Shown piece after piece: positions 22,138-30,747 of a stretch of 36,816 nt of DNA (positions within the stretch are counted from its first letter, which is position 1; every line of letters begins with the position of its first letter). The position numbers were made by a program, and so were the translations under genes. The notes below the pieces were generated by a model. That model ran no database searches, was not told the origin of the DNA, and saw only the letters and a program-made list of their open reading frames with translations. Origin of the DNA: DASPUH01 sp964518505 (GTDB lineage: Bacteria > Chloroflexota > Limnocylindria > Limnocylindrales > CSP1-4); assembly GCA_964518505.1 (NCBI GenBank), contig CAZFGT010000025.1, forward strand, positions 1-36,816, written 5' to 3'.

Positions 22138-23058
22138 TCACGCCCGCAGCACCAGCACGTGCTGGTGGACGATGTTGGGCACGAAGCTCCGCGGGTAGCC
22201 ATACGGCCGCAGCCGGGTCCCCACCTGGTACCAGATCAAGTCGCCCTTGGGCACCAGGCCGGCCGCGTCCGCCCGCGCCGCGAGGTCCGCGGCGGTGAAG
22301 CGGTAGCGACCCTCCTGGTAGGCGTCCCGCACGATGACCGCGGCGTAGCGGCCCGGCCGCAGGACGCGCCGGATCTGGGCGAAGATCCCGCCCATGCGGT
22401 CCAGGTAGGCGGGATAGCCGGGGCTGTTGGCCAGGTCCGCCGGGTCGTCACTCACCATGGCGTAGTCGGTGCGCCGGTTCGCGTGGTCGAGGGCGAGACG
22501 GCCCCCGGCCATCGTCATGGGCAGCTGCGGGTTGTACGGCGGATCGGTGGCCACGAAGTCGATCGACTCGTCCGCGATGTCGGCGAAGAGGGCCACGGCG
22601 TCCCCCACCAGGAGGCGGCAACCCGACGGGTCGAAGGTGCGCGGGCCGCCCGGATCGGCGTTGCCGAGGTCGGCGAGGAGCGGCCCCAGGCCATCCCGCT
22701 CGGCCAGCGCGGAACGCACGACGTCGTCGTAGATGGCCGCCCAGCGCGCCTCCAGCTCGAAGCCGATGGCGCGCCGCGGACGACGGCAGATGGCGGCTCC
22801 CAGGAGGGTCCCACCCACCCCGGCGAAGGGGTCCAGGACCAGCTCGTCGCCACGGGTGAAGAACTCGATCAGGCGAGCCATGAGGCGCGGCGGCTTGTTC
22901 GCCCCGTGCGCCCGTCGCGCGGCGTGGCCCAGCTCGGACGGGTAGGTCGTGGTCCACAGCGAGCGGGTGAAGTAGAGCCACGCGTCGCCGCCCAGCTCGT
23001 TGAGGGCGTTGGACCGGTGCACGGGCGCACCGTTGGGCCTGTCAGCACCGCCTTCCAC
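22138..23058 (-). CDS. DNA (N4/N6) methyltransferase, DPPY type
   Basis: The protein has 306 residues from GTG 23058, chosen because GATACT ends 6 nt upstream and conserved sequence begins just after; the frame is open further upstream. The catalytic motif IV is TDPPYNPQ (FVATDPPYNPQLP) and the S-adenosylmethionine motif I is VLDPFAGVGGTLLGA. Motif order (DPPY after FxGxG in sequence, with the N-terminal MARLIEFFTRGDELVLDPF) should be checked for class assignment. No restriction endonuclease gene adjoins it, so it is probably an orphan or modification-only enzyme. It diverges from the LuxR-type STAND gene across 39 bp. Confidence 0.88.
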   Translation of the reverse strand: MEGGADRPNGAPVHRSNALNELGGDAWLYFTRSLWTTTYPSELGHAARRAHGANKPPRLMARLIEFFTRGDELVLDPFAGVGGTLLGAAICRRPRRAIGFELEARWAAIYDDVVRSALAERDGLGPLLADLGNADPGGPRTFDPSGCRLLVGDAVALFADIADESIDFVATDPPYNPQLPMTMAGGRLALDHANRRTDYAMVSDDPADLANSPGYPAYLDRMGGIFAQIRRVLRPGRYAAVIVRDAYQEGRYRFTAADLAARADAAGLVPKGDLIWYQVGTRLRPYGYPRSFVPNIVHQHVLVLRA

Positions 23059-23097
23059 GGTGGCAGTATCCCGTACTCCGGCCGCTATCCTGTGACC
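23059..23097. promoter_or_regulatory. 39-bp divergent promoter, two -10 elements facing apart
   Basis: Minus strand: GATACT (23065-23070) ends 6 nt before the methyltransferase GTG. Plus strand: TATCCT (23086-23091) ends 6 nt before the regulator ATG. Neither start has an SD. Confidence 0.5.
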
Positions 23098-26000
23098 ATG
23101 GCGTTCGTCGGGCGGGAGCGTGAGTTGGCGCGCCTGGCAGCGAGCCTGGAGCGCGCGGCACGGGGGGAGCGCGTGAGCGTGTCCCTCACCGGTACGTCGG
23201 GCGTCGGCAGCACGCGATTGCTCGCCGAGCTGGCCGAGCGCCTGCGCGGCCTGCCCCAGGTCACCGTGGTGCGTGGGAGCGCGTACGCCCCGCTCCAGGG
23301 GACGCCCTACGCCGCCGTCCGCGAAGCGTTGACCGGCGCCCTGTGGAGCCTGGACCCGGCCCGCCTGGAGGCGGTGACGGGTCCCCATCGGCACGAGCTG
23401 CGGCAGCTGCTACCGCTCCTGGGTGACCGGCTGGCCGGGCTGACCGACCCCGACGACGGTCCGTTCCAGGTCTCGCCCGACCAGCGCGCCGGCCGCACCG
23501 CGGAGGCGGTGCTGGGGCTGCTCGAGCGTCTGGCCGGCGACGGCGTGGTGCTCTTCGTGCTGGAGGACCTCCACTGGGCGGACGCCGGGACGCGGCGCCT
23601 GGTGGAGACGCTGCTGCGGGTCGGCCGTCCGCTGCCGCTCTGCCTGGTCGTGTCGTACCGCCCCGACGAGCTGCACGTGCGCCATCCGATGCGGGCTCTG
23701 GCCACCACCCTGGAGACGGAGCCGGGGATCGAGCGCGTGGCGCTTCCGCCCCTCGAACGGCACCAGCTCATGGCGCTCCTGGAGCATCTCCTCGGCGAGC
23801 GCCCGAGTGGCGGTTTCGTGGCCGCGGTGGCCAGCGCGTCGGGCGGCAACCCGCTGGTGGCCGAGCATCTCGTGGCCGCCCGCCAGGCCCGCATCCGGCT
23901 GTCCGATCCCTTCGACCAGATCGTCGGAGCCCGGGTCGCGACCCTGCCCGCGGGTGCCGTGCGCTGCCTGCGTCTGCTCGCCGCCGCCAGGCGTCCGTTG
24001 CCCGTGGTCCTCATCAGGCAGGCGGACCTGCCCGGTGGCCGCCTGCCCGCGAGCGCCATCGCGGAGGCGGTCGCCAGCGGCCTGGCCCACGAGATGGTCG
24101 ACCGCGAGGGCGCCACGCTCGTGGGCATCCATCACGAGCGCTATGCCGAGGCCATGGAGACCCTGGCCCTGCCGGGCGAGCGCCAACCCGCCCACGACGC
24201 CCTGGCCCGGGCCCTGGCCGGGGAACCCGCGGAGCAGGCCTGGCACTGGGAAGCGGCCATGCGGTTCGGGCTGGCCCGCGACGCGCACGTGCTGGCCGGC
24301 GAGGCGGCCGTCGAAGTGGAGCCGGCGGGGACGGCCTTCTTCCACGATCAGCGCGCCCTGGAGCTGCTCGACGTGCACGACGCGCACCCGGGGGCCCTGG
24401 CCCTCGCCGGGTCGGCCGAGGACGAACTGGTGCTCCGGACGGCGGATGCCGCCTTCGCCGATGACAACCCGCGCCGCGCGGTCGACCTGGTACAGCAGCT
24501 CATCGACCAGCGCTCGAGCGTGACTCAGCTCAGCGAAGCCGCCCGTCGCGGCGATGCGGCCAGGCGCGACCTGCAGCGCCAGCTGGGCCTGCTGCACCTG
24601 CGCATGGGCCAGTACCAGGCGGCCAGCGGTGATCTCGGCAACGCCATCGCCGCCTGTGAGTCGGCCGTCCAGCTGGTCCCGCGCGAGCCCCCCAGCGCTG
24701 AACGGGCGCGGGTCCTGGGCGCCCTGGCACAGCAGCAGATGCTGGACGGCCGGTTCGAGCGCAGCGCCGTCGTCGCCGAGGAGGCCTGCGTCACCGCGCA
24801 AGCGGTGGAAGGCGGCGGCGCGGCTGCGGAACTGGGCCACGCTACGTGCACGCTCGCGGTCGACCGCGCCTACGCCGGCCACATCGACGAGGCGTTGCGC
24901 CTGCTCGACGAGGCGACGGGGATCGCCCTCTACGCGCGGCGCCTGGACGACCTCATGCGCGCGTGGGCCAACCGAACCCACCTCCTGGAGCTGGATGCCC
25001 GTCTGGAGCCGGCCCTTGCCGCCGCTCGCGACGGCATCGCCGCGGCCGGCCGGTTCGGCGCCGAGCTGGCCTACGGCTCGTTCCTGCGCGGCAATGCCGC
25101 CGACATCATGCTCAAGCTCGGCCGCTGGGCCGACGCCGAGGTCGAGGCGCGGGCCGCCCTGGAGCTGTCGCCGAGCCGCCTGACCTGGAGCCCGCTGCTG
25201 GCGCTCGGCTCGGTGCTCGTCGAGTCGCGGGCCGACGACGAGGCCAGCCGGGCCGTCGGCCAGATCCTCCTCCAGCTCGAGTCCGCGCCGGAAGGCCAGT
25301 GGACGGCCATGGTGCAGCGGATCGCGGTGAGCTTCGCCCTGTGGCGCGACGACCTGGCCGACGCCGAGCGCGTCGCTCGCAGCGGCTGGCGGCGCGTCGC
25401 CGAGTCGACCGACTGGCGGCAGGTGGCCCTCGCCGCCTCCACGACGCTGGAGGCCTGTGCCGCGGTCGCCGACGCGGGCCGGGCCCGTCGCGACATCTCC
25501 CAGGTGGCCACCGCGGGCGAGTTCGGCACGTCCGTCCTGGCCCAGACCGAGCAGCGTGTCGACGCCATCACGATGCCCCCGACCGTCGGCGCGCGACGCG
25601 AGGCCGACCTCCACGTGGCCACGGCGCGGGCGCATCTCGCCCGCCTGCGCGGCCGATCCGACGGCGCCGCCTGGGACCGCATCGCCAGCGGCTGGTCCGA
25701 CCTGCACGTGCCATACCTGACGGCCAAGGCCCGCTGGTGGCAGGCCGCCGCGCTGCTCCACGACGGCGGGCGGCGCGTGGCGGCCCGGCAGGCCCTCACC
25801 GATGCGTGGCAGATCGCCGCGGCCCTCCCCGCGCGGCCCCTGCTGCGTGAGCTGGCCCGCTTGGCCCAGCGCGGCCGCCTGGCCCTGCCCGAGCTGCCGG
25901 ATGGCCTGGTGCCGGTGGCGAGTGGCGACGTGCCGCGGTCGCCGGTGGCCGTGGGACCCGGCTTCATGGTGGGTGCACCGGTCATGTCGGCCGGCATCAC

Positions 26001-26295
26001 CGCCCCGACCGGGGCGGACCTTGGCGACCTGGCGGCCCGGGTCGTGCCGCCCACGCCGGCCGCGGCCGACCCCTTCAACCTGAGTCCGCGGGAGTACGAA
26101 GTGCTGGCCATCGTGGCCGAGGGCCGCACCAACCGCGAGATCGCTGAACGCCTCTTCATCAGCGAGCGGACCGTCGGCGTCCACGTCCGGAACATCCTGG
26201 GCAAGCTCGGGGTGGCCGGCCGCGTCGAGGCGGCCAGCGTGGCCATCCGGCTCGGCCTGGTGCCTGGCGTGGCCCGCGGGGTGCACGGCGGCTGA
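23098..26295 (+). CDS. LuxR-family STAND regulator with degenerate P-loop
   Basis: The 1065-residue protein is a large ATPase-type regulator. The N-terminal nucleotide-binding domain begins FVGRERELARL. Its Walker A reads GTSGVGST (residues 32-39), with Ser38 (codon AGC) where the invariant Lys should be, while Walker B LFVLEDLHWAD near 150-160 is intact. A helical-repeat TPR-like region covers about 420-970. The C-terminus is a LuxR helix-turn-helix (about 996-1058; LSPREYEVLAIVAEGRTNRE and SERTVGVHVRNILGKL). Loss of the Lys predicts impaired ATP hydrolysis, though nucleotide binding could survive. ATG 23098 follows TATCCT by 6 nt. Confidence 0.9.
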   Translation: MAFVGRERELARLAASLERAARGERVSVSLTGTSGVGSTRLLAELAERLRGLPQVTVVRGSAYAPLQGTPYAAVREALTGALWSLDPARLEAVTGPHRHELRQLLPLLGDRLAGLTDPDDGPFQVSPDQRAGRTAEAVLGLLERLAGDGVVLFVLEDLHWADAGTRRLVETLLRVGRPLPLCLVVSYRPDELHVRHPMRALATTLETEPGIERVALPPLERHQLMALLEHLLGERPSGGFVAAVASASGGNPLVAEHLVAARQARIRLSDPFDQIVGARVATLPAGAVRCLRLLAAARRPLPVVLIRQADLPGGRLPASAIAEAVASGLAHEMVDREGATLVGIHHERYAEAMETLALPGERQPAHDALARALAGEPAEQAWHWEAAMRFGLARDAHVLAGEAAVEVEPAGTAFFHDQRALELLDVHDAHPGALALAGSAEDELVLRTADAAFADDNPRRAVDLVQQLIDQRSSVTQLSEAARRGDAARRDLQRQLGLLHLRMGQYQAASGDLGNAIAACESAVQLVPREPPSAERARVLGALAQQQMLDGRFERSAVVAEEACVTAQAVEGGGAAAELGHATCTLAVDRAYAGHIDEALRLLDEATGIALYARRLDDLMRAWANRTHLLELDARLEPALAAARDGIAAAGRFGAELAYGSFLRGNAADIMLKLGRWADAEVEARAALELSPSRLTWSPLLALGSVLVESRADDEASRAVGQILLQLESAPEGQWTAMVQRIAVSFALWRDDLADAERVARSGWRRVAESTDWRQVALAASTTLEACAAVADAGRARRDISQVATAGEFGTSVLAQTEQRVDAITMPPTVGARREADLHVATARAHLARLRGRSDGAAWDRIASGWSDLHVPYLTAKARWWQAAALLHDGGRRVAARQALTDAWQIAAALPARPLLRELARLAQRGRLALPELPDGLVPVASGDVPRSPVAVGPGFMVGAPVMSAGITAPTGADLGDLAARVVPPTPAAADPFNLSPREYEVLAIVAEGRTNREIAERLFISERTVGVHVRNILGKLGVAGRVEAASVAIRLGLVPGVARGVHGG

Positions 26296-26304
26296 GCCTG
26301 CACC

Positions 26305-26320
26305 TCGCCGGATTCGGCGA
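26305..26320 (+). terminator. Small hairpin after the LuxR-type regulator
   Basis: TCGCCG-GATT-CGGCGA forms a 6-bp stem just 9 bp past the stop codon. It overlaps the candidate -10 GACAAT (26319-26324) of the next gene and lacks a T-tract, so termination is only a possibility. Confidence 0.3.
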
Positions 26321-26330
26321 CAATACGGCC

Positions 26331-26915
26331 ATGCACATCCGTCCGGCGCGCATGGCGCGCCTCCTCACCATGTCCGCCCTCGTCCTGCTTGCCGCCGCGG
26401 CGTGCACGTCCGCCTCGGGCGCGGCCGGCTGGACCTACGCTCCACCGATCGCCACGGCCGCCCCGGGCGCCAGCGGGTCGGCCGCCCCGACTGGGTCGTC
26501 CGCCGCGACCGGGTCGCCGGCCGCGACCGCCTCGGGTGGCGCGACGATGAACCCCAGCATGTCGATGGGCCCGGCGCCGTCCGCCTCCGGCGCCGCGAAC
26601 GTCATCCAGCTGACCGAGACGGCCGACCTGCGCATCACCGACGCGAGCGGCAATGCCGTCACGTCCATCACCGTCCAGAAGGGCCAGACGTACACCTTCC
26701 AGATCACCAACACGGCCGGCTTCGCCCACGACTTCTACATCGGCACGCCGGACGACCTGAAGGCTGCCAACACCGGCAACCTCAAGGGCCTGGATCAGTT
26801 CGCGTCGGGCACCCAGTCGTTCAGCTATACGTTCGATTCGGCGGGTCCCCTTGGCTTCGGCTGCACGCTGCCTGGCCACTACCAGTCGATGAACGGCCTG
26901 TTCGTCATCCAGTAG
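26331..26915 (+). CDS. Cupredoxin-domain lipoprotein (plastocyanin/azurin-like)
   Basis: The 194-residue protein has a hydrophobic N-terminal segment ending in AAAAC, so it is probably lipidated at Cys25; the -3 residue is Ala rather than Leu. A low-complexity Ala/Ser/Gly linker (about 40-85) carries the Met-rich patch MNPSMSM (73-79). The cupredoxin domain (about 88-194) shows the type 1 copper ligands His133 (FAHDFYIG), Cys178, His183 and Met187 (GCTLPGHYQSM). It would be an extracytoplasmic electron carrier or copper-binding protein. The ATG has GACAAT 6 nt upstream and no SD. It precedes the LLM oxidoreductase by 4 bp. Confidence 0.85.
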   Translation: MHIRPARMARLLTMSALVLLAAAACTSASGAAGWTYAPPIATAAPGASGSAAPTGSSAATGSPAATASGGATMNPSMSMGPAPSASGAANVIQLTETADLRITDASGNAVTSITVQKGQTYTFQITNTAGFAHDFYIGTPDDLKAANTGNLKGLDQFASGTQSFSYTFDSAGPLGFGCTLPGHYQSMNGLFVIQ

Positions 26916-26919
26916 GGCG

Positions 26920-27966
26920 ATGAAGGTCGACCTCGCCCCTGGCGCCGTCGCGCCCGGGGAGGTCGCCGCTCTGGCGGCCGCCGCGGAGGCCGTCGGCTTC
27001 GACGGCCTGTGGCTGCCCGAGACGCAACACGACCCCTTCATCGGGCTGGCCCTGGCGGCAGCGGCGACCAGCGGCCTCCACCTTGGGACGTCCGTGGCCA
27101 TCGCCTTCGCCCGCAGCCCGACCGTGCTGGCCCAGACGGCGTGGGACCTCGCTGCGCTGTCGGGCGGGCGGTTCGAACTCGGCCTGGGGACGCAGGTGCG
27201 GGCCCATGTGCAGCGACGGTTCGGGATGGCCTGGAGCGAGCCCGCGCCCCGGCTGGCCGAGTGGCTGGGCGCCATCCGCGCTGCCTGGGCGACGTGGCAG
27301 GACCAGGTGCCGTTCCAGTGGACCTCGGAGCATCTGGACCTCTCCCTGATGACGCCCTTCTTCAGCCCGCCACCGCTGGGCTACCCGGCGCCCGAGGAGG
27401 GGCCGCGAATCCCCATCTCGATCGCCGGGGTGGGCGCCGGCCTGGCGCGGATGGCGGGCCGCCTCGCGGACGGCTTCCACGTCCACCCCTTCCACACCGC
27501 GCGGTACCTCGCACAGGTCCTGGAGCCGGCGCTCGCCGCCGGCGCCGAGCGGCGGCCGGCCGAGCTGACGCGCCGCCGGGCGGAGTGCATCGTGCCGGTC
27601 TTCCTGGCGCCCACGGACCAGCCGGCCATCCTCGACGCGGTGCGCCGGCAGGTCGCGTTCTACGCCTCTACGCCCAGCTATCGCGCCGTGCTCGCGGCGC
27701 ACGACCGGGAGCGGACGGGGGAGCAGCTGAGCCGCCTCGCGGCGACCGGCAGGTGGACCGAGATGGCGGCGCTGGTCGACGATGAGCTGCTCGCCCAGGT
27801 CGCGGTCGTGGGCCCGGTCGACAGCCTGGCCGACGCGCTGGCGGCGCGCGTGGCCGGCCACGCCGAGCGGGTCGCGCCGCTGCTGCCGGTGCGGACCGAA
27901 CCCGACGGCAGCCTGGCGGACGGCCGACTGTGGCACCGGTTGGTGGCGACGCTGCACGAGGCCTGA
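26920..27966 (+). CDS. LLM-class F420-dependent oxidoreductase (TIGR03617-like)
   Basis: The 348-residue protein has the luciferase-like TIM-barrel. It begins MKVDLAPGAVAPGEVAALAA and shows AEAVGFDGLWLPETQHDPF, LHLGTSVAIAFARSPTVLAQ and ALSGGRFELGLGTQV, hallmark regions of F420-dependent LLM enzymes. TIGR03617 is the closest subfamily that I recognise by its opening. It would use the deazaflavin F420 for hydride transfer, implying that the organism makes F420; the substrate is unknown. The gene starts 4 bp after the cupredoxin stop. Confidence 0.85.
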   Translation: MKVDLAPGAVAPGEVAALAAAAEAVGFDGLWLPETQHDPFIGLALAAAATSGLHLGTSVAIAFARSPTVLAQTAWDLAALSGGRFELGLGTQVRAHVQRRFGMAWSEPAPRLAEWLGAIRAAWATWQDQVPFQWTSEHLDLSLMTPFFSPPPLGYPAPEEGPRIPISIAGVGAGLARMAGRLADGFHVHPFHTARYLAQVLEPALAAGAERRPAELTRRRAECIVPVFLAPTDQPAILDAVRRQVAFYASTPSYRAVLAAHDRERTGEQLSRLAATGRWTEMAALVDDELLAQVAVVGPVDSLADALAARVAGHAERVAPLLPVRTEPDGSLADGRLWHRLVATLHEA

Positions 27967-28026
27967 GCGCCCCGCGCGATGGCCTGAGGCTCCAAAGGTC
28001 CTATCGACACCTCCTGAGGCCCTCGG

Positions 28027-28032
28027 TAGGGT
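28027..28032 (+). promoter_or_regulatory. Candidate -10 of the GGDEF/HD-GYP gene
   Basis: TAGGGT ends 12 nt before the ATG, slightly further than at other SD-less starts here. The upstream gap also contains the 13-mer AGGACCTTTGGAG (minus strand, 27990-28002) that resembles one near the other HD-GYP-type gene. Confidence 0.3.
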
Positions 28033-28044
28033 CCCTCGAGACCG

Positions 28045-29982
28045 ATGGGAGCCGATAGCACCACCACCAGCCACGCCCGCCGACCGCCGCGCCTCCTGCT
28101 GCTGGTCTTCGCCGCGAGCCTGGCCCTGATCGTCGCCACCGCCGTGGCGGTCACGGCCGTGGTGAGCCGGGAGATCGGCGACGGCACCGTGAACGCCGTG
28201 GGCGACGCGGACCAGACGCTGGCCAACTACTTCGTGCAGCAGAACCGGCTGGTCGGCCCGGATGCCGCGGTCGCCGGTGAGCCCACGATCGCGAACACGG
28301 CTGCCTTGGTGAGCCAGATCGACGCCGAGCTGCACCAGATGGTCGTGGCACCCGCGTCATCGGCGTCCGCGGCGGCCGACGAGGTGTCGTCGTCCGCGAC
28401 CCTGCTGCGGGTCAAGGTCCACGCCGCCGACGGCACGGTCCTCTTCAGCGACGAGGCCTCGCTGCGCGGTACCAACGTCGCTGACGACGATCTGACGGAG
28501 GCCCTGCAGACGGGTGAGGCCAGCTCGAGCCTGACCACCGACTTCGGCGCCGAGGAGCAGGATCTCGCCCGCGCCGGCCACACGTCGGCGCTGGAGGAGT
28601 ACCTGCCGATCACCGACGGATCCGGCAAGGTCCTCGTGGTGTTCGAGGTGTACCGCTCATCCGATGTGCTCCTCGCCGGCATCGCCAACGCCCAGGCGAT
28701 GGTCCTGCTGGTGCTGCTGGGGGCCTCGCTGCTCCTGGCGGGCCTGCTGTACCTCATCTTCCGTGCCGCGGCCCGGCGCCTGGACCGCCAGACCGACCTG
28801 CTGATGCACGCCTCGAAGCAGGACGCCCTGACCGGCCTGCTCAACCACGGCGCGGTCGTCGAGGTCCTCGGGACACAGATCGACCGGGCCAGGCACGCGG
28901 GCCTGGGGCGGGTCGGCCTGGCTCTCGTCGACGTCGACAACTTCCGGCTGCTCAACGACACGCACGGCCATGCGGCCGGCGACACGGTCCTGCTGGAGGT
29001 AGGGCGCCTGCTGCGCGGGCAGCTCTCCCAGGCGTCGGTCATCGGCCGGTTCGGGCCCGACGAGTTCCTCGTCGTCGCCCCGCCCGAGTGCGCCCACGAC
29101 CTGGAGCGCGCGCTTGCGCGCATGCGCGAAGAGTTCGAGGAGGTCGCCGTCCAGTTCGGCGGCACGGAGCGCCTGCCCATCTCGGTGAGTGCCGGTGTGG
29201 CCTACTACCCGGAACACGGCGACGCCATCACCGAGCTGCTGTCCGAGGCTACCGTCGCCCTGGTGGCGGCCAAGGCGTCCGGCGGCAACGCCCTGCGCGT
29301 GGCCGAGCGGACCGCCGACGACCGCCTGCTCGGCGAGCGCTCGGGCTTCGACATCCTGCAGGGCCTCGTCATCGCCGTCGACACCAAGGACCGCTACACC
29401 AAGCGGCACTCGGAGGACGTGGCCCGTTACGCCCTCTTCCTGGCTGACCGTCTGGGGCTGGATGCCGACGTCCGGCGCACCCTCCAGCTGGCCGGGTTGC
29501 TGCACGACATCGGCAAGATCGGCATCCCCGACACGATCCTCCGCAAGCCTGGGCCGCTCACGACGGAGGAGTACGACATCGTCAAGCAGCACGTGGCGCT
29601 CGGCGACATGATCGTGCGCGACCTGCCCAATCTGGACCTGGTGCGTGGCGGCGTGCGCCATCACCACGAGCGGTGGGACGGCCACGGCTACCTGGACCGC
29701 CTGATCGGGGAGGAGATCCCCCTCATCGCCCGCATCCTGGCCGTGGGCGACGCCTTCAGTGCCATGACCACCACGCGCCCGTACCGCAAGGCCCTGTCGG
29801 TGGAGGAGGCCCTGCGCCGCCTCGTCGACGCCGCGGGCAGCCAGCTCGACCCGCACCTGGTGACGGCGTTCGTGCACGGCATGGAGCACGCGGCCGACCC
29901 GCCGATGCCGGGCCAGGTCACCACTGGGATGGCCGGCCTGGTACTGCCACCCCTCCTGCGCCCCTCCCGCCGGGTGGCCTGA
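28045..29982 (+). CDS. Membrane GGDEF + HD-GYP protein
   Basis: The 645-residue protein couples a sensor domain to c-di-GMP enzymes. Transmembrane helices flank an extracytoplasmic sensor (about 15-40 and 215-235). The GGDEF domain (about 250-420) has its signature degraded to GPDEF (Gly337-Pro338-Asp339). The HD-GYP domain (about 435-610) keeps His487-Asp488 (LLHDIGKIGIPD), HHERWDG and RPYRKA, but reads GYL (Leu550) where the family has GYP. Most likely it degrades c-di-GMP while the GGDEF half acts as a regulatory or dead domain. The first residues are polar and the start has no SD. Confidence 0.9.
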   Translation: MGADSTTTSHARRPPRLLLLVFAASLALIVATAVAVTAVVSREIGDGTVNAVGDADQTLANYFVQQNRLVGPDAAVAGEPTIANTAALVSQIDAELHQMVVAPASSASAAADEVSSSATLLRVKVHAADGTVLFSDEASLRGTNVADDDLTEALQTGEASSSLTTDFGAEEQDLARAGHTSALEEYLPITDGSGKVLVVFEVYRSSDVLLAGIANAQAMVLLVLLGASLLLAGLLYLIFRAAARRLDRQTDLLMHASKQDALTGLLNHGAVVEVLGTQIDRARHAGLGRVGLALVDVDNFRLLNDTHGHAAGDTVLLEVGRLLRGQLSQASVIGRFGPDEFLVVAPPECAHDLERALARMREEFEEVAVQFGGTERLPISVSAGVAYYPEHGDAITELLSEATVALVAAKASGGNALRVAERTADDRLLGERSGFDILQGLVIAVDTKDRYTKRHSEDVARYALFLADRLGLDADVRRTLQLAGLLHDIGKIGIPDTILRKPGPLTTEEYDIVKQHVALGDMIVRDLPNLDLVRGGVRHHHERWDGHGYLDRLIGEEIPLIARILAVGDAFSAMTTTRPYRKALSVEEALRRLVDAAGSQLDPHLVTAFVHGMEHAADPPMPGQVTTGMAGLVLPPLLRPSRRVA

Positions 29983-30003
29983 ACCACCCCACCGGGCGGA
30001 CCG

Positions 30004-30690
30004 TCAGGCGACGGCGCCGCGCCGGCGCAGGTCGGCCGTGATGGGGGTCAGGTCCGGCACCACGACGATGGCGCCCGCCGCGCGCAGCGTCCGGGCCCCC
30101 ACCGCACCACTGGTCACGCCGACCGGCTGCATCCCCGCCGCGACCGCGGCCAGCATGTCCCATCGCGCGTCGCCCACGTACCAGCACGACACCGGCGCGA
30201 TGCGGAGGCGCTGCGAGGCCAGCAGCAGGAGGTCCGGGGCCGGTTTCGCCTGGGCGACGTGGCTCCCGTCGACGATGACGGGGCGGCGCATGAGGTGGAG
30301 CGCCTCCACCGAGGTGCGGACCTGGGCGCGCCGGCTGGACGTGGCGATGGCCCACCGGATGGGGCTGCCGGTCAGGCCCAGGAGCAGCTCCCGCGCCCCC
30401 GGCAGGGGCCGGGGGTCCACGTTGGCCGCCTCGTGCAACTCGCCCGCCCGGTGGTCCAGGCGCTCGACCTCGTCCTCCGCGAGCCGTCGTCCCGCCTGCG
30501 ACGCGATCTCGCGCGCCAGGGCCCGTCCGTCCGAGCCGATGAGGGCCGCGACCGCGGCGCGGTCGGCCGGGATGCCCACCTCGCGAAAGGCCGCCAGCCA
30601 CGCCTGGATGCGGATCGGGACGGTATCCACGAGCGTGCCGTCGAGATCGAAGAGCAGCGCGCGCGGGTCGGGCAGGTCGGCCAGGGCCAT
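30004..30690 (-). CDS. HAD-superfamily phosphatase (phosphoglycolate phosphatase/beta-phosphoglucomutase type)
   Basis: The 228-residue protein has the Rossmann-like HAD core. Motif I is LFDLDGTLVDT with nucleophile Asp15 and acid Asp17; motif II lies in AIATSSRR; motif III Lys is in QAKPAPDLLL; motif IV is YVGDARWDMLAAVAAGM. A helical cap domain (about 25-95) is present, as in subfamily I enzymes. The substrate is a phosphate ester not deducible from sequence. TAGGCT ends 6 nt before the ATG, with no SD, in a 57-bp divergent gap. Confidence 0.92.
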   Translation of the reverse strand: MALADLPDPRALLFDLDGTLVDTVPIRIQAWLAAFREVGIPADRAAVAALIGSDGRALAREIASQAGRRLAEDEVERLDHRAGELHEAANVDPRPLPGARELLLGLTGSPIRWAIATSSRRAQVRTSVEALHLMRRPVIVDGSHVAQAKPAPDLLLLASQRLRIAPVSCWYVGDARWDMLAAVAAGMQPVGVTSGAVGARTLRAAGAIVVVPDLTPITADLRRRGAVA

Positions 30691-30747
30691 GGGGGCAGCC
30701 TACCGGAGGCTTTACCCCCGCGTCATGACTCGCTAGGCTTGCCGGCC
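30691..30747. promoter_or_regulatory. 57-bp divergent promoter with two TAGGCT hexamers
   Basis: Minus strand: TAGGCT (30697-30702) ends 6 nt before the phosphatase ATG. Plus strand: TAGGCT (30734-30739) ends 8 nt before the membrane-protein ATG. The identical hexamer on both sides is notable. Confidence 0.45.

Noticed and set aside
23410..26286. 958-codon minus-strand open frame opposite the LuxR STAND gene
   Set aside because: It is a high-GC antisense shadow with low-complexity Arg/Gly/Ala/His composition and no family motif.
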